DNA of 64,000 nucleotides, taken from assembly GCF_026420845.1 (NCBI RefSeq), contig NZ_JAOWCB010000019.1, positions 49,539 through 113,538 on the forward strand. Reading direction: 5' to 3'. Below, in pieces: positions 45,976-54,948 of the stretch. The notes under the pieces were generated by a model. It ran no database searches. It was given only the letters and a program-made list of their open reading frames with translations, and was not told the DNA's origin. A program made the position numbers and the translations under genes. Position 1 is the first letter of the stretch. The number at the start of each line of letters is the position of its first letter. This DNA comes from Streptomyces sp. PR69 (lineage in GTDB: Bacteria; Actinomycetota; Actinomycetes; Streptomycetales; Streptomycetaceae).

Positions 45976-47444
45976 GACCCCCCTCGGGACGCAGACCGCA
46001 CGGACGCCTCGGACGCCTCGGACGCCGAACCCGCCGCGGACCGCCCCGGCAGCTCAGACAGCTCGGCCAGCGTGGCCTCCGCCTCACGCGCCCCCGCCGG
46101 GGAGAACCCGGGATTGAGCTCCAGCGCCCCCTTGAGATGGCGGCGCGCCGCCGCGTCCTCGCCGAGGGCACGCTCGATCATGCCCCGGTGAAACAGGAAG
46201 GAAGCGTTCCGGTAGCCGGGTTCCGCAGCCGTCGCCTTCTTCGCATAGCCCAGCGCCTCCTCATGCCGTCCGTTCGCATGGAGCGCCCAGGCCAGCGCAT
46301 CGGCCGTGTGGACGCTCCGCCGGCGGGACCACTCGGCACGCGCCGCCGTCAACGCCCCCGCGGCATCGCCGTGCCCGGCCGCCACGAGAGCGGACTCCGG
46401 ATCGGCGGCGACGCCGTTCGCCCGGGCCAGCCGGGTCCAGGCGCTCACCAGCGCGTACTGGCCCTCCGCAGCCTCCTGCCGCCCGTCCGCCTCATACAGC
46501 TCCGCGAGCACCGCGAGCCGGCCCGGCAGCGGACCGAGCCGCACGACCTCCTCCAGATCGCGCACGGCGCTCTTCACCTCGCCCAGCGCCGCCCGGGACC
46601 GCCCCCGCCCCTCCAGCGCGGGCACATACTCCGGCGCCGCACGCAACGCCGCGTCGAAATGCCGCAGCGCCTGCCGGAAGTCCCCCTGACTCCACGACAG
46701 CTGCCCCAGCTCGGCGGCCACATACGCCTTGTCGCCCGCGCTGAACGCGGACTCCAGCGCCCGCAGCAGCACCTGGCGCGCCCCCTTCACATCGCCGTGC
46801 AGCTCCAGCACATACGCATACCGGGTGAACACCGGAATGCCGGGCCGCCTGCGGTCGGCCAGCTCGACGGCCCGCCGCGCCTCGCGGTAGCGGCCCAGCT
46901 CGACAAGGGCGTCCACCCGGACGGACAGCGCACGCTCGCTGTACGGATTCACCTTCAGCGCCCGGTCCGCCAGCCGCAGCGCGGCCGTGAAGTCATGCCG
47001 TGCCGCCGCAAGGGACGCCTGTCCGGCCAGCGCCGCATCGTTCTCTTCCGCCCCGCGCAGCCGCAGCGAACGGCCGAACGCCTTCTCCGCCTGCGGATAC
47101 CGCGTCGGATCACCGCTGGTCCTGGCCTGCTCGACATAGGCCGCGCCCAGCGTCGCCCACCCGCCCGCGTCCTCGGGGTGCGCCCTGAGGCGCCGCTGGA
47201 GGGCGTCGACGCCGCGCGCCAGGTCCCGCGACGTCAGCGCCGCTGCCGGCACATCCGCGGTGAGCGCGGACGCCGCCCGTCCGGACGCGGACTGCCCGGA
47301 CCCGCTCCGCGTGCCATCGGGCCCGGCCACTGCCGAGACGGCGGTGAGTCCCACCGCGATCGCCACGGCCGACGCGGCCCGCCGTCCCCGCAGCGCCCCC
47401 CGCAGACGGCGCCATCGCGCGGACTGCGGCTTCCATGGAAGCAT
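45972..47444 (-). CDS. Tetratricopeptide repeat protein
   Basis: A 490-residue protein with an N-terminal basic region and one hydrophobic segment (SAVAIAVGLTAVSAVAG, about 24-41), so it is exported or anchored. The rest is a run of TPR helices (for example AGWATLGAAYVEQARTSGD, AALAGQASLAAARHDFTAAL, AYVAAELGQLSWSQGDFRQA) used for protein binding. The tail is Ser/Ala/Glu-rich. ATG 47444 was chosen with GGAAGG upstream. It is coupled to the NicO transporter gene and 152 bases behind the DUF4331 gene; perhaps a scaffold for both. Confidence 0.88.
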   Translation of the reverse strand: MLPWKPQSARWRRLRGALRGRRAASAVAIAVGLTAVSAVAGPDGTRSGSGQSASGRAASALTADVPAAALTSRDLARGVDALQRRLRAHPEDAGGWATLGAAYVEQARTSGDPTRYPQAEKAFGRSLRLRGAEENDAALAGQASLAAARHDFTAALRLADRALKVNPYSERALSVRVDALVELGRYREARRAVELADRRRPGIPVFTRYAYVLELHGDVKGARQVLLRALESAFSAGDKAYVAAELGQLSWSQGDFRQALRHFDAALRAAPEYVPALEGRGRSRAALGEVKSAVRDLEEVVRLGPLPGRLAVLAELYEADGRQEAAEGQYALVSAWTRLARANGVAADPESALVAAGHGDAAGALTAARAEWSRRRSVHTADALAWALHANGRHEEALGYAKKATAAEPGYRNASFLFHRGMIERALGEDAAARRHLKGALELNPGFSPAGAREAEATLAELSELPGRSAAGSASEASEASVRSASRGGS

Positions 47445-47596
47445 TCGGTCTCTGCCTTCCTCGTTCTGCCATACGGGCTCTGTTCCGCCGTACGGGCTCT
47501 TCGGAGCTCTGGTGCCGGGCGGCGCCGCCGCGCCGTGCACCCATGCGACGGCGCAGGCGGGCCCGCCCGGATGAGTCAAGGGCCGGCGGCCCGGCG

Positions 47597-49183
47597 TCAG
47601 CCGAGCCAGGACCGGCGCGCCGGGTGCCGGCGGCCGCGCAGCCAGCTCACGCCGAGGCCGACCAGCAGCACCCCCACGGCCCCCGACGCGGCCGACACCA
47701 GCATCAGCGTGTCGCTGCCCCACGACGCGGCAACCGACGACAGCCCGCCGCTCAGCCCGGTCGCGCCGGACTTGGTCGCGGCCTGGTCCGCCCTGACGTC
47801 GGAACCGGCGGTGGGCAGGGCGACATACGGGAAGCTGCCGCCGAACTCCTTGTCGTTGGCGTCGACGGCGTCACCCAGATCGTTCTCCGCGCCGACCAGC
47901 TCGCCCTCGACGGTCTGCAGCGCGATGTCCACCACGTCGTCCGTCAGCCGCCGTCCGTTCGGGAAGCCCGCGTTGTCCCCGTCCAGCACGCCGAGCCGCT
48001 TGGGCTCCGCGACCGGCTCGATGGACGTGTTGAGGCGGAGCATCTCCGAAGGGGTGACGTTCGGCGGCTGGTTGAGGTCCTCGACGCCGGTCAGAAACAC
48101 CGACACCAGATCGTTCCGGGGCTCCTCCGGGGCCTTGATCTTGTAGAGCTGTTCGATGAGCTTCGGCAGCTCAGGCTCCGTGACGTTCTTCAGGAACTGC
48201 CCGTCCTCCTCCGGTGAGGAGGCGTTGAACCTGTCCTTGTCCTTCACCGGGTTGACGACCTCGTTGACCAGCGGCATCCCCAGCCGCGACACCTGGGCGA
48301 AGTCCCCCGCGGCGTTCTTGCGCTCCGTCGTCGCATACACGCCGATCACCGGCTGCTCCGCCGACTGGCGGAGGTAGGAGCTGGGCACCTGCAGGGCGAT
48401 CGTGTTGACGTTGTAGCCCCGCAGCGTGTCGTTCCCGACCTCCGACAGATCCCCGCCGTACAGCAGGTCGAACACCCGCAGATCGAGGAAGAACGGATCG
48501 TCCGCCTGGCCGGCGAAGGCCTTCAGCCCGCCGGGGAGCTTGCGCACCGCCTGGTCGCGCAGCGTCTGGTAGTCGGGCATCGACGCCTTGCCGACGTTCG
48601 ACGGCGCGACCGGCAGATGCCGCCCCAGCACATGGCGTGAGACGACCTTCTTGTGCTTCAGCCGCAGCAGCTCTATGTCGTAGGTCTGGGTGAAGTTGAG
48701 ATCCGGGTCGTCCAGGCTCTCCACCACGCCCGTGTTGTAGAGGAAGGTGTGCTCGTTCTTCCGGTGGTCCCGGAAGGTGAAGCGGTAGACGAGATCGTCC
48801 TGGGCGTCGCCGTCGCTGTCGATGTGCAGGTTGTAGCGCGCGTCCTGGGCGAAGGGGTAGAAGTTCGGCCCGCCCGCCGGTTCCTGGAACGGCAGCCAGT
48901 TCGCCACCAGCGTCGTGGTGTCGGGATGGTCGGGGCTGACGAACGCGTACAGGTCGGTGGTGTCGAACTGAGGCTGCCCGGATATCAGCGGCGCCTCCCG
49001 ATGACTTGACGCGCGCGCCGTGTCCGGCGCGAGCAGGCCCGCTCCCGCCGCCGCGAGGCCCCCGGCGGCCAGTGCGGCGCCCGTCAGCAGCGCGACGCCC
49101 CTCAGGCCCCGCCGCGTCCGCCCGCCGGCCTCCGGCTGCCCGGGCCGCCGCCGTGTCCGCCCGTCTGTGCTCTGTGCAGTCAT
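47597..49183 (-). CDS. DUF4331 exported protein with C-terminal membrane segment
   Basis: A 528-residue DUF4331 protein. An RR-containing N-terminus and hydrophobic stretch (VALLTGAALAAGGLAAAG) form a signal, perhaps Tat-type (TRRGLRG). The core starts SSHREAPLISGQPQFDTTDLY, a DUF4331 hallmark, with GYNVNTIALQVPSSYL later. A hydrophobic helix (SGAVGVLLVGLGVSWL) and basic tail end the protein, anchoring it outside the cell. Function is unknown. The arrangement with TPR and NicO genes suggests metal-related work at the envelope. Confidence 0.9.
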   Translation of the reverse strand: MTAQSTDGRTRRRPGQPEAGGRTRRGLRGVALLTGAALAAGGLAAAGAGLLAPDTARASSHREAPLISGQPQFDTTDLYAFVSPDHPDTTTLVANWLPFQEPAGGPNFYPFAQDARYNLHIDSDGDAQDDLVYRFTFRDHRKNEHTFLYNTGVVESLDDPDLNFTQTYDIELLRLKHKKVVSRHVLGRHLPVAPSNVGKASMPDYQTLRDQAVRKLPGGLKAFAGQADDPFFLDLRVFDLLYGGDLSEVGNDTLRGYNVNTIALQVPSSYLRQSAEQPVIGVYATTERKNAAGDFAQVSRLGMPLVNEVVNPVKDKDRFNASSPEEDGQFLKNVTEPELPKLIEQLYKIKAPEEPRNDLVSVFLTGVEDLNQPPNVTPSEMLRLNTSIEPVAEPKRLGVLDGDNAGFPNGRRLTDDVVDIALQTVEGELVGAENDLGDAVDANDKEFGGSFPYVALPTAGSDVRADQAATKSGATGLSGGLSSVAASWGSDTLMLVSAASGAVGVLLVGLGVSWLRGRRHPARRSWLG

Positions 49184-49224
49184 ATCGCACGTCCTTCATC
49201 CGTCATCCCGTCAGTCCGGGCTTG

Positions 49225-49236
49225 CTTGACGTCAAG
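49225..49236. promoter_or_regulatory. Perfect palindrome CTTGACGTCAAG in a divergent spacer
   Basis: A 12-bp perfect palindrome 42 bases upstream of the DUF4331 start and about 230 before ctaD. It contains TTGACG on both strands, so it could be an operator or part of a promoter for either transcription unit. Confidence 0.4.
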
Positions 49237-49464
49237 TACGCGCGCGGGGCCGTTCATGTTCGGAGCCGGACCGGGCGTCCGGCGCGGCAGCGGACCCCGG
49301 CAGCCACCCCCGGCCCCGTCACAAGACGGCGGTGAACTGATGAAATCCGCGGCCCGCCCGCCAGTCGCGCCGCGCGGGCGCGCCGAAAAGCCCCACCATC
49401 GGGTCTGGAAGCCGGAAGCGCCCCTTCCGGGTTCAACCCCCGCGGAGCGTATACGGAGCGCCAG

Positions 49465-51180
49465 ATGTCGCAGGACCAGCAGCAGGCCGTCCCAGCCGGA
49501 CGGACGGCGACCGGCAGACGGATCAGCGCCGGCGTCCGGGTGACGGGCTGGCTGACCACCACCGACCACAAGGTCATCGGCAATCTCTACATGGTCACCG
49601 CATTCGGGTTCTTCGTCTTCGCCGGCGCCCTCGCGATGCTCATAAGAGCCGAACTGGCCCGCCCGGGCATGCAGATCTTCAGCGCCGAACAGTACAACCA
49701 GCTGTTCACCGTCCACGGCACGGTGATGATGCTGCTGTTCGCCACCCCCATGTTCGCCGGCTTCGCCAACGCCGTGATGCCGCTGCAGATCGGCGCGCCC
49801 GATGTGGCCTTCCCCCGCCTCAACGCCCTCACCTACTGGCTCTTCCTCTTCGGCGGGCTGATCGTCGTCTCGGGGCTGATCGTCCCCGGCGGCGCGGCCT
49901 CGTTCGGCTGGTTCGCCTACGCCCCCCTGAACGGGGCCGTCTTCTCACCCGGCCACGGCGGGGACCTGTGGGCCATGGGACTGGTGCTGTCCGGCGTCAG
50001 CACCACCCTCGGCGCCGTCAACTTCATCGCCACGATCGTCTGTCTGCGGGCCCCGGGCATGACGATGTTCCGGATGCCGATCTTCACCTGGAATGTGCTC
50101 TTCACCTCGATCCTGGTGTTGTTCGCCTTCCCGGTGCTCACCGCCGCGCTGCTGGCGCTGATGTCGGACCGGACGTTCGGGTCGCATGTCTACGATCCAG
50201 CCAACGGGGGAGCGCTGCTGTGGCAGCACATGTTCTGGTTCTTCGGGCATCCGGAGGTCTATATCGTCGCCCTTCCGTTCTTCGGCGTGGTGAGCGAGAT
50301 CATTCCGGTCTTCAGCCGCAAACCCATGTTCGGCTATATCGGCATGGTCGGCGCCACCATCGCCATCACCATGCTCTCGGCAGTCGTCTGGGCACACCAT
50401 ATGTTCGCCACCGGAGCGGTCCTCCTGCCGTTCTTCGCCGTCATGTCCTTCATCATCGCCGTGCCCACCGGGGTCAAGTTCTTCAACTGGATCGGCACGA
50501 TGTGGGGCGGCAGCCTCTCCTTCGAAACCCCGATGCTCTTCTCGGCGGGCTTCCTGGTGACCTTTCTGCTCGGCGGACTCAGCGGTGTGCTGATCGCCTC
50601 CCCGCCGCTGGACTTCCACCTCACCGACAGCTATTTCATCGTCGCCCATCTGCACTATGTGCTGTTCGGCACGGTGGTCTTCGCCATGTTCGCCGGGTTC
50701 TACTTCTGGTGGCCTAAATGGACGGGACGCAGACTCGACGAGCGCCTCGGACGCATTCACTTCTGGACCCTCTTCACGGGATTCCAGGCGACCTTCCTCG
50801 TCCAGCACTGGCTCGGCCAGTCGGGAATGCCGCGCCGCTACGCCGACTACCTCGCCGCGGACGGATTCACCCTGCTCAACTCGGTGTCGTCGATCGGCTC
50901 CTTTCTGCTGGGCCTGTCCACCCTGCCGTTCCTCTACAACGTCTGGCGCACCCAACGCCATGCGCCGAAGACCGGTGAGGACGACCCCTGGGGATTCGGC
51001 AGGTCGCTCGAATGGGCGACCACAAGCCCGCCGCCGCGCCAGAACTTCCACGCCATCCCGCGCGTCCGCTCCGACTCGCCCGCCTTCGACATGAACCACC
51101 CCGACGTCCACGGCAGACGGCCGGGCGACCACGACCCCTCCGTCCCCACCCCCGACACACTCCAGGAGAGGAACCGATGA
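49465..51180 (+). CDS. ctaD: Cytochrome c oxidase subunit I (duplicate copy)
   Basis: A 571-residue heme-copper oxidase catalytic subunit with twelve helices. Ligands are visible: heme a His in FTVHGTVMM, CuB His and cross-linked Tyr in WFFGHPEVYI, the CuB His pair in VWAHHMFATG, and heme ligands in IVAHLHYVLFG. Start ATG at 49465. ctaC (subunit II) and the qcrCAB set do not precede it as in the main Streptomyces respiratory cluster, so this is an accessory copy. Its stop overlaps ctaF as ATGA. Confidence 0.96.
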   Translation: MSQDQQQAVPAGRTATGRRISAGVRVTGWLTTTDHKVIGNLYMVTAFGFFVFAGALAMLIRAELARPGMQIFSAEQYNQLFTVHGTVMMLLFATPMFAGFANAVMPLQIGAPDVAFPRLNALTYWLFLFGGLIVVSGLIVPGGAASFGWFAYAPLNGAVFSPGHGGDLWAMGLVLSGVSTTLGAVNFIATIVCLRAPGMTMFRMPIFTWNVLFTSILVLFAFPVLTAALLALMSDRTFGSHVYDPANGGALLWQHMFWFFGHPEVYIVALPFFGVVSEIIPVFSRKPMFGYIGMVGATIAITMLSAVVWAHHMFATGAVLLPFFAVMSFIIAVPTGVKFFNWIGTMWGGSLSFETPMLFSAGFLVTFLLGGLSGVLIASPPLDFHLTDSYFIVAHLHYVLFGTVVFAMFAGFYFWWPKWTGRRLDERLGRIHFWTLFTGFQATFLVQHWLGQSGMPRRYADYLAADGFTLLNSVSSIGSFLLGLSTLPFLYNVWRTQRHAPKTGEDDPWGFGRSLEWATTSPPPRQNFHAIPRVRSDSPAFDMNHPDVHGRRPGDHDPSVPTPDTLQERNR

Positions 51181-51569
51181 GGACCGAAGCCGCCGTGTTC
51201 GCCGGAGTCTCCGCCTTCTTCCTCGTCACCGGCGTCCTGTACGGCGTGTGGTCCAAGGACCCCGCGGGCACCGCCGCCCTCACCATCGCCCTCCTGATGT
51301 CCCTTCTCATCACCTTCTTCTTCGCCATGAACTACCGGCGCAGGGGACTGCGCCCCGAGGACCGCAAGAGGAGCGATGTGTCCGAGCGGGCCGGGCCGGT
51401 GGACTTCTTCCCGCCCCACAGCCCCTGGCCCGTGACCACGGCCGCCGGGGCGGCCGTCGTGGCGCTCGGAGCGGTGTACGCCGTGTGGCTCCTCCTGATC
51501 GGCCTGGGGATGGTGACGGCCGGTGTGTGCGCCATGACCTTCCAGTACGCGGGGCGGGAGGAGCGCTGA
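51177..51569 (+). CDS. ctaF: Cytochrome c oxidase subunit IV, actinobacterial type
   Basis: A 130-residue membrane protein: two helices near the N-terminus (AAVFAGVSAFFLVTGVLYGV; LTIALLMSLLITFFFAMNY) and two at the C-terminus. The YRRRGLRPEDR segment and PVDFFPPHSPWP motif mark the actinobacterial oxidase subunit IV. Translationally coupled to ctaD, preceded by AGGAGAGG. It converges on qcrB with 28 bases between stops. Confidence 0.93.
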   Translation: MRTEAAVFAGVSAFFLVTGVLYGVWSKDPAGTAALTIALLMSLLITFFFAMNYRRRGLRPEDRKRSDVSERAGPVDFFPPHSPWPVTTAAGAAVVALGAVYAVWLLLIGLGMVTAGVCAMTFQYAGREER

Positions 51570-51597
51570 CGCGCCCTGCACGCCCCGCCGTACGGCG

Positions 51598-53316
51598 TCA
51601 GCTCTCCCGGTCCTCCGCGAACTGAGGCGGCCGCGTCCGATCGGCGATCGCGGCCCGCTGCTCGTCGGTGGCGGGAAGGTCGACCACATCGCCGTAGTAC
51701 CAGCCGCTGAGCGCGACCCGCAGCCGTCTGCGCCGCGGCGGCCCGCCCTCCCGGCCCCGCGCGCCCTCCCCGGGCTCCTCAGGCCGCTCAGCCCCCTTGG
51801 CCTCTCCGTGCTCTTCGGCCTCTTCGGGCTCTTCGGGCGTCAGAGGCGCCGGGACATCGCGCATCAGAATCCGGTACCGGGCCGCGGGAGGAAGCGGCCG
51901 GCAGCCCTCCGACAGGCCCCCCGACACCGACTGGGTCACCTGACCGGTCTCCACACCGTGGGCGAGCCGTCTGCGGTCCCCCTCCTGCAGCGCCAGACAG
52001 ACCCGCTTGGCAATCATGAACGCCAGCGGCGGGGCGAGGACGAGAGCCACCCGCAGGACCCAGGTGGTGGCCTCCAGGGACAGCAGGAACGCGAAGGCCA
52101 CGACGTCGTTGCCGCCGGCGATCAGCAGCACCGCGTAGAAGACGACACCCGCCACGCCCAGCCCCGTACGCGTAGGCGCATTGCGCGGCCGGTCGCACAG
52201 ATGGCGTTCCCCTCTCTCGCCCGTCACCCACCTTTCGGCGTACGGATAGAGATACAGCACACCGAAGAGCACACCCGGCAGCACCACCGCCGGAATGAAG
52301 ACATTCCACATCACCGTGTGCCCCGCGGCCTCGGTCTGCCAGGGCGGCATCAGCCGCAGCGCCCCCTCCAGAAAGCCCACATACCAGTCGGGCTGCACAT
52401 CGGTGGAGATCTGATCGGCACGGTAGGGGCCGTAATTCCATACGGGATTGATCTGCGCGACCGCACCCAGCACCGTCAACACGCCGAACACCAGGAAAAA
52501 GAAGCCGGTCGTCTTCGCGGTGAACTGCGGGAACATCGGCTGGCCCACCACGTTCCGGTTGGTCTTCCCCTGCCCGGCCCACTGCGTGTGCTTCAGATAC
52601 ACGACCAGAATCAGATGCGCCGCGATCAGCGCCAGCATCAGCCCCGGCACCAGCAGAACGTGCACGATGTACAGCCGGGGGAGGATGACCTCGCCCGGGA
52701 ACTGCCCGCCGAACACCGCCATCTCCAGATAGGTCCCGACCACCGGGATCGACCGCACGATCGTGGCCGCCGTCCTCAGTCCGGTCCCCGACAGCAGGTC
52801 GTCGGGCAGGGAGTAGCCGGCGAACCCTTCGAGCATCGCCAGCATGAACAGCGTCACCCCGATCACCCAGTTGCCCTCCCGCGGCCTGCGGAACGCCCCG
52901 GTGAAGAAGACCCGCAGCAGATGGACGGCGATCGCCGCGACGAACACCAGCGCGGCCCAGTGATGGATCTGACGGATGAGCAGCCCGCCCCGCACCGAGA
53001 AGCTGATGTCCACCGTGGAGGCGTACGCCCGCGTCACGCTCAGACCCTGCAGCGGGGCATAGGGCCCGTCGTAGACGCTCTCGGCCATGCTGGGGTCGAA
53101 GAACAGCGTGAGATAGACGCCGGTCAGCAGCAGCACCACGAAGGAGTACAGCGCCACCTCGCCGAGCAGAAACGACCAGTGGTCGGGGAAGGTCTTGCGC
53201 AGCAGCTGCCGGGACAGCTCGGCGACGGGCAGCCGTCGGTCCGCGCCGGTGAACCCGCCCGCCACGGCGTCACGGGCCCTGCCCCGCATCCGGGCCCGGT
53301 AGCTGTGAAGGACCAT
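51598..53316 (-). CDS. qcrB: Cytochrome b subunit of the bc1 complex (duplicate copy)
   Basis: A 572-residue cytochrome b. Heme ligands lie in RQIHHWAALVFVAAIAVHLL and in the helix HVLLVPGLMLALIAAHL. WNYGPYRADQISTDVQPDWY matches the quinol-site region. The tail is long, Glu/Pro/Arg-rich. Start ATG 53316 with AGGGAGAG; an upstream open frame to 53454 is not family-like. It stands alone without qcrC or qcrA, facing ctaD-ctaF, so it would have to use the main complex's partners. Confidence 0.94.
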   Translation of the reverse strand: MVLHSYRARMRGRARDAVAGGFTGADRRLPVAELSRQLLRKTFPDHWSFLLGEVALYSFVVLLLTGVYLTLFFDPSMAESVYDGPYAPLQGLSVTRAYASTVDISFSVRGGLLIRQIHHWAALVFVAAIAVHLLRVFFTGAFRRPREGNWVIGVTLFMLAMLEGFAGYSLPDDLLSGTGLRTAATIVRSIPVVGTYLEMAVFGGQFPGEVILPRLYIVHVLLVPGLMLALIAAHLILVVYLKHTQWAGQGKTNRNVVGQPMFPQFTAKTTGFFFLVFGVLTVLGAVAQINPVWNYGPYRADQISTDVQPDWYVGFLEGALRLMPPWQTEAAGHTVMWNVFIPAVVLPGVLFGVLYLYPYAERWVTGERGERHLCDRPRNAPTRTGLGVAGVVFYAVLLIAGGNDVVAFAFLLSLEATTWVLRVALVLAPPLAFMIAKRVCLALQEGDRRRLAHGVETGQVTQSVSGGLSEGCRPLPPAARYRILMRDVPAPLTPEEPEEAEEHGEAKGAERPEEPGEGARGREGGPPRRRRLRVALSGWYYGDVVDLPATDEQRAAIADRTRPPQFAEDRES

Positions 53317-53454
53317 GCGCCACTCTCCCTGTCCGCGGTCCCGCCCGCGGGACGTCCGCCGCCGTTCGCGCTCCATGGGTAACCGCCGACGCCCCGACTC
53401 AATCGCCCGCCCCGCCGGGTCACCCCGCATTGACGACGTCCGCGCCTGCCTCAT

Positions 53455-53690
53455 CCCCGGCCCTCAAGGCACGGAGGCCAGAAACCCCGCCTCGCCGGCG
53501 CTTGAGGCGCAGGGGGCTGCACAACGCAGCCTCGCGGGGGCACCTCTGGGGGTACCCCCGGACGGAGTCTGGGGGAGGCAGCTGGGGGAGTTTGAGGCGC
53601 GGGGGTCCGGGGGCTTAAGCCCCCGAGAACCGGGTCCTGGGGCGGAGCCCCAGCTTCGGGCACGGGGGTCGCCACGCCCGCCGACCAAAA
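53455..53690. repeat. Streptomyces-type dispersed G-rich intergenic repeat, copy 2
   Basis: Carries GCCGGCGCTTGAGGCGCAGG (about 53496), a CCCCGGACGGAGTCTGGGGG hairpin (about 53557), CTGGGGGAGTTTGAGGCGCG (about 53583) and GGGGCGGAGCCCCAGCTTCG (about 53639). The order and wording resemble the element at about 17830-18050. It fills most of the 468-base spacer between qcrB and the esterase operon. Confidence 0.7.
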
Positions 53691-53693
53691 TCA

Positions 53694-53712
53694 TCTAGAA
53701 ACTTTTTCTAGA
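53694..53712. promoter_or_regulatory. AT-rich perfect dyad before the esterase-lectin operon
   Basis: TCTAGAAA (53694-53701) and TTTCTAGA (53705-53712) form a perfect 8-bp dyad with a 3-base spacer, about 73 bases before the esterase start and directly after the dispersed repeat. It is strikingly AT-rich for this DNA, which favours a regulator site. It resembles but does not match the TGGTCTAGACCA DasR site as remembered. Confidence 0.55.
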
Positions 53713-53784
53713 AAACTACTCCACACCGGCACCAGACGCGGTCCACACTCGACGCATGTCCAGCCCCCCACCGGAGGAGACGCC

Positions 53785-54948
53785 TTGAGACCCGCCCTGC
53801 CCGCCTGGCCACCGTCCTTACGACCCCATCGGGCCACGGCGGCGATCGCCGCCCTCACCGCCGCCGTCCTCGTCCTCCTCCTGGGCCCCGGCACACCCGC
53901 AGCCCGGGCCGACGCCACCGTCCCGCCACTGCTGACCGACGGCTACGGACTGACCCAGACCGCTGAGCCGACCGGCACCGCGACCAATTTCGTCATCACC
54001 GTGTCCACCCCCGAGGTCGCCGGCGAACAGCGCATCAGAATCCTGCTGCCCAGCGACTACGCGGACCAGCCCGCCAAGCGCTACCCGGTCTTCTACTTCC
54101 TGCACGGCGCAGCCGACGACCCGGGCAACCCCGCCCTCGCCTACCCCGCCCTCACCCGGTCCACCTCGATGATCACGGTCATCCCGGACGGCGGACTGCG
54201 CGGCTGGTACGCCAACTGGCTCGACCAGAACACCGCCGCAGGCGCACAGAACTGGAAGAACTTCCACATCAACCAGGTCATCCCCTTCATCGACGCCAAT
54301 CTGCGCACCGTGGCCACCCGACAGGGGCGGGCCGTCGGCGGCATCTCCATGGGCGGCTTCGGCGCCATGCACTACGCGCAGAACCATCCCGAACTGTTCA
54401 GCCAGGTCGCCACGTTCTCCGGGGCCACCGACCTCTCCAGGAACCACGCCGTCATGCGGGCCGCCGTCGTGGCCACCCTGGTCAACGCCGGAAAGCCGCT
54501 CTGCGGCTCCAGCACCGGCGCCGGCTCCACCTGCTCCCTCGACTTCGGGCCCACCGTGTCCAGCGACGCGATCTTCGGCACGCCGTATCCGCTGTTCGAC
54601 GCCGACTGGCGCTGGAACGCCGCGGACCCCGCCGCGCACATGGACGCACTGGAGGGCATGGGCATCTCGATCTACACGGGCGACGGCGCCGGCAACCCCG
54701 CCGAGATGGAGTTCTGGGTCCAGTCCGCGGCGCAGCACGCCAAGGAGGCCCTGGACGCCCTCGGATACCCCCACCACTACGTGAACTACGGCAACGGCGC
54801 CACCTGGGGCGACCAGTGCAACGGCGGCCACAACAGCGGCTGCTGGGCACAGGACCTCACCGACTATGTGCCGCGTCTGGAAGCGGCCTTCGCCGCCCAG
54901 GCGCTCCTGCCGAACACCCCGCAGCCAAGGAAGGGAACCCACCCGTGA
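53785..54948 (+). CDS. Secreted alpha/beta-hydrolase esterase (antigen 85/tannase-like)
   Basis: A 387-residue hydrolase starting at TTG after GGAGGAGA. The signal peptide has AAIAALTAAVLVLLLGPG, cut near ARA-DA. The fold is of the esterase D/mycolyltransferase type: RIRILLPSDYADQPAKRYPV, FYFLHGAADDPG (oxyanion loop), nucleophile Ser in GGISMGGFGAMHYA, and a late catalytic His (NGGHNSGCW). Substrates of relatives are feruloyl, acetyl-xylan or trehalose esters. The stop overlaps the lectin gene start (GTGA), so the two secreted proteins are made together. Confidence 0.9.
   Translation: MRPALPAWPPSLRPHRATAAIAALTAAVLVLLLGPGTPAARADATVPPLLTDGYGLTQTAEPTGTATNFVITVSTPEVAGEQRIRILLPSDYADQPAKRYPVFYFLHGAADDPGNPALAYPALTRSTSMITVIPDGGLRGWYANWLDQNTAAGAQNWKNFHINQVIPFIDANLRTVATRQGRAVGGISMGGFGAMHYAQNHPELFSQVATFSGATDLSRNHAVMRAAVVATLVNAGKPLCGSSTGAGSTCSLDFGPTVSSDAIFGTPYPLFDADWRWNAADPAAHMDALEGMGISIYTGDGAGNPAEMEFWVQSAAQHAKEALDALGYPHHYVNYGNGATWGDQCNGGHNSGCWAQDLTDYVPRLEAAFAAQALLPNTPQPRKGTHP

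Noticed and set aside
49945..51132. A 395-residue His/Glu/Gly-rich frame antisense to ctaD
   Set aside because: Composition is that of a reverse-complement shadow and no motif is present.
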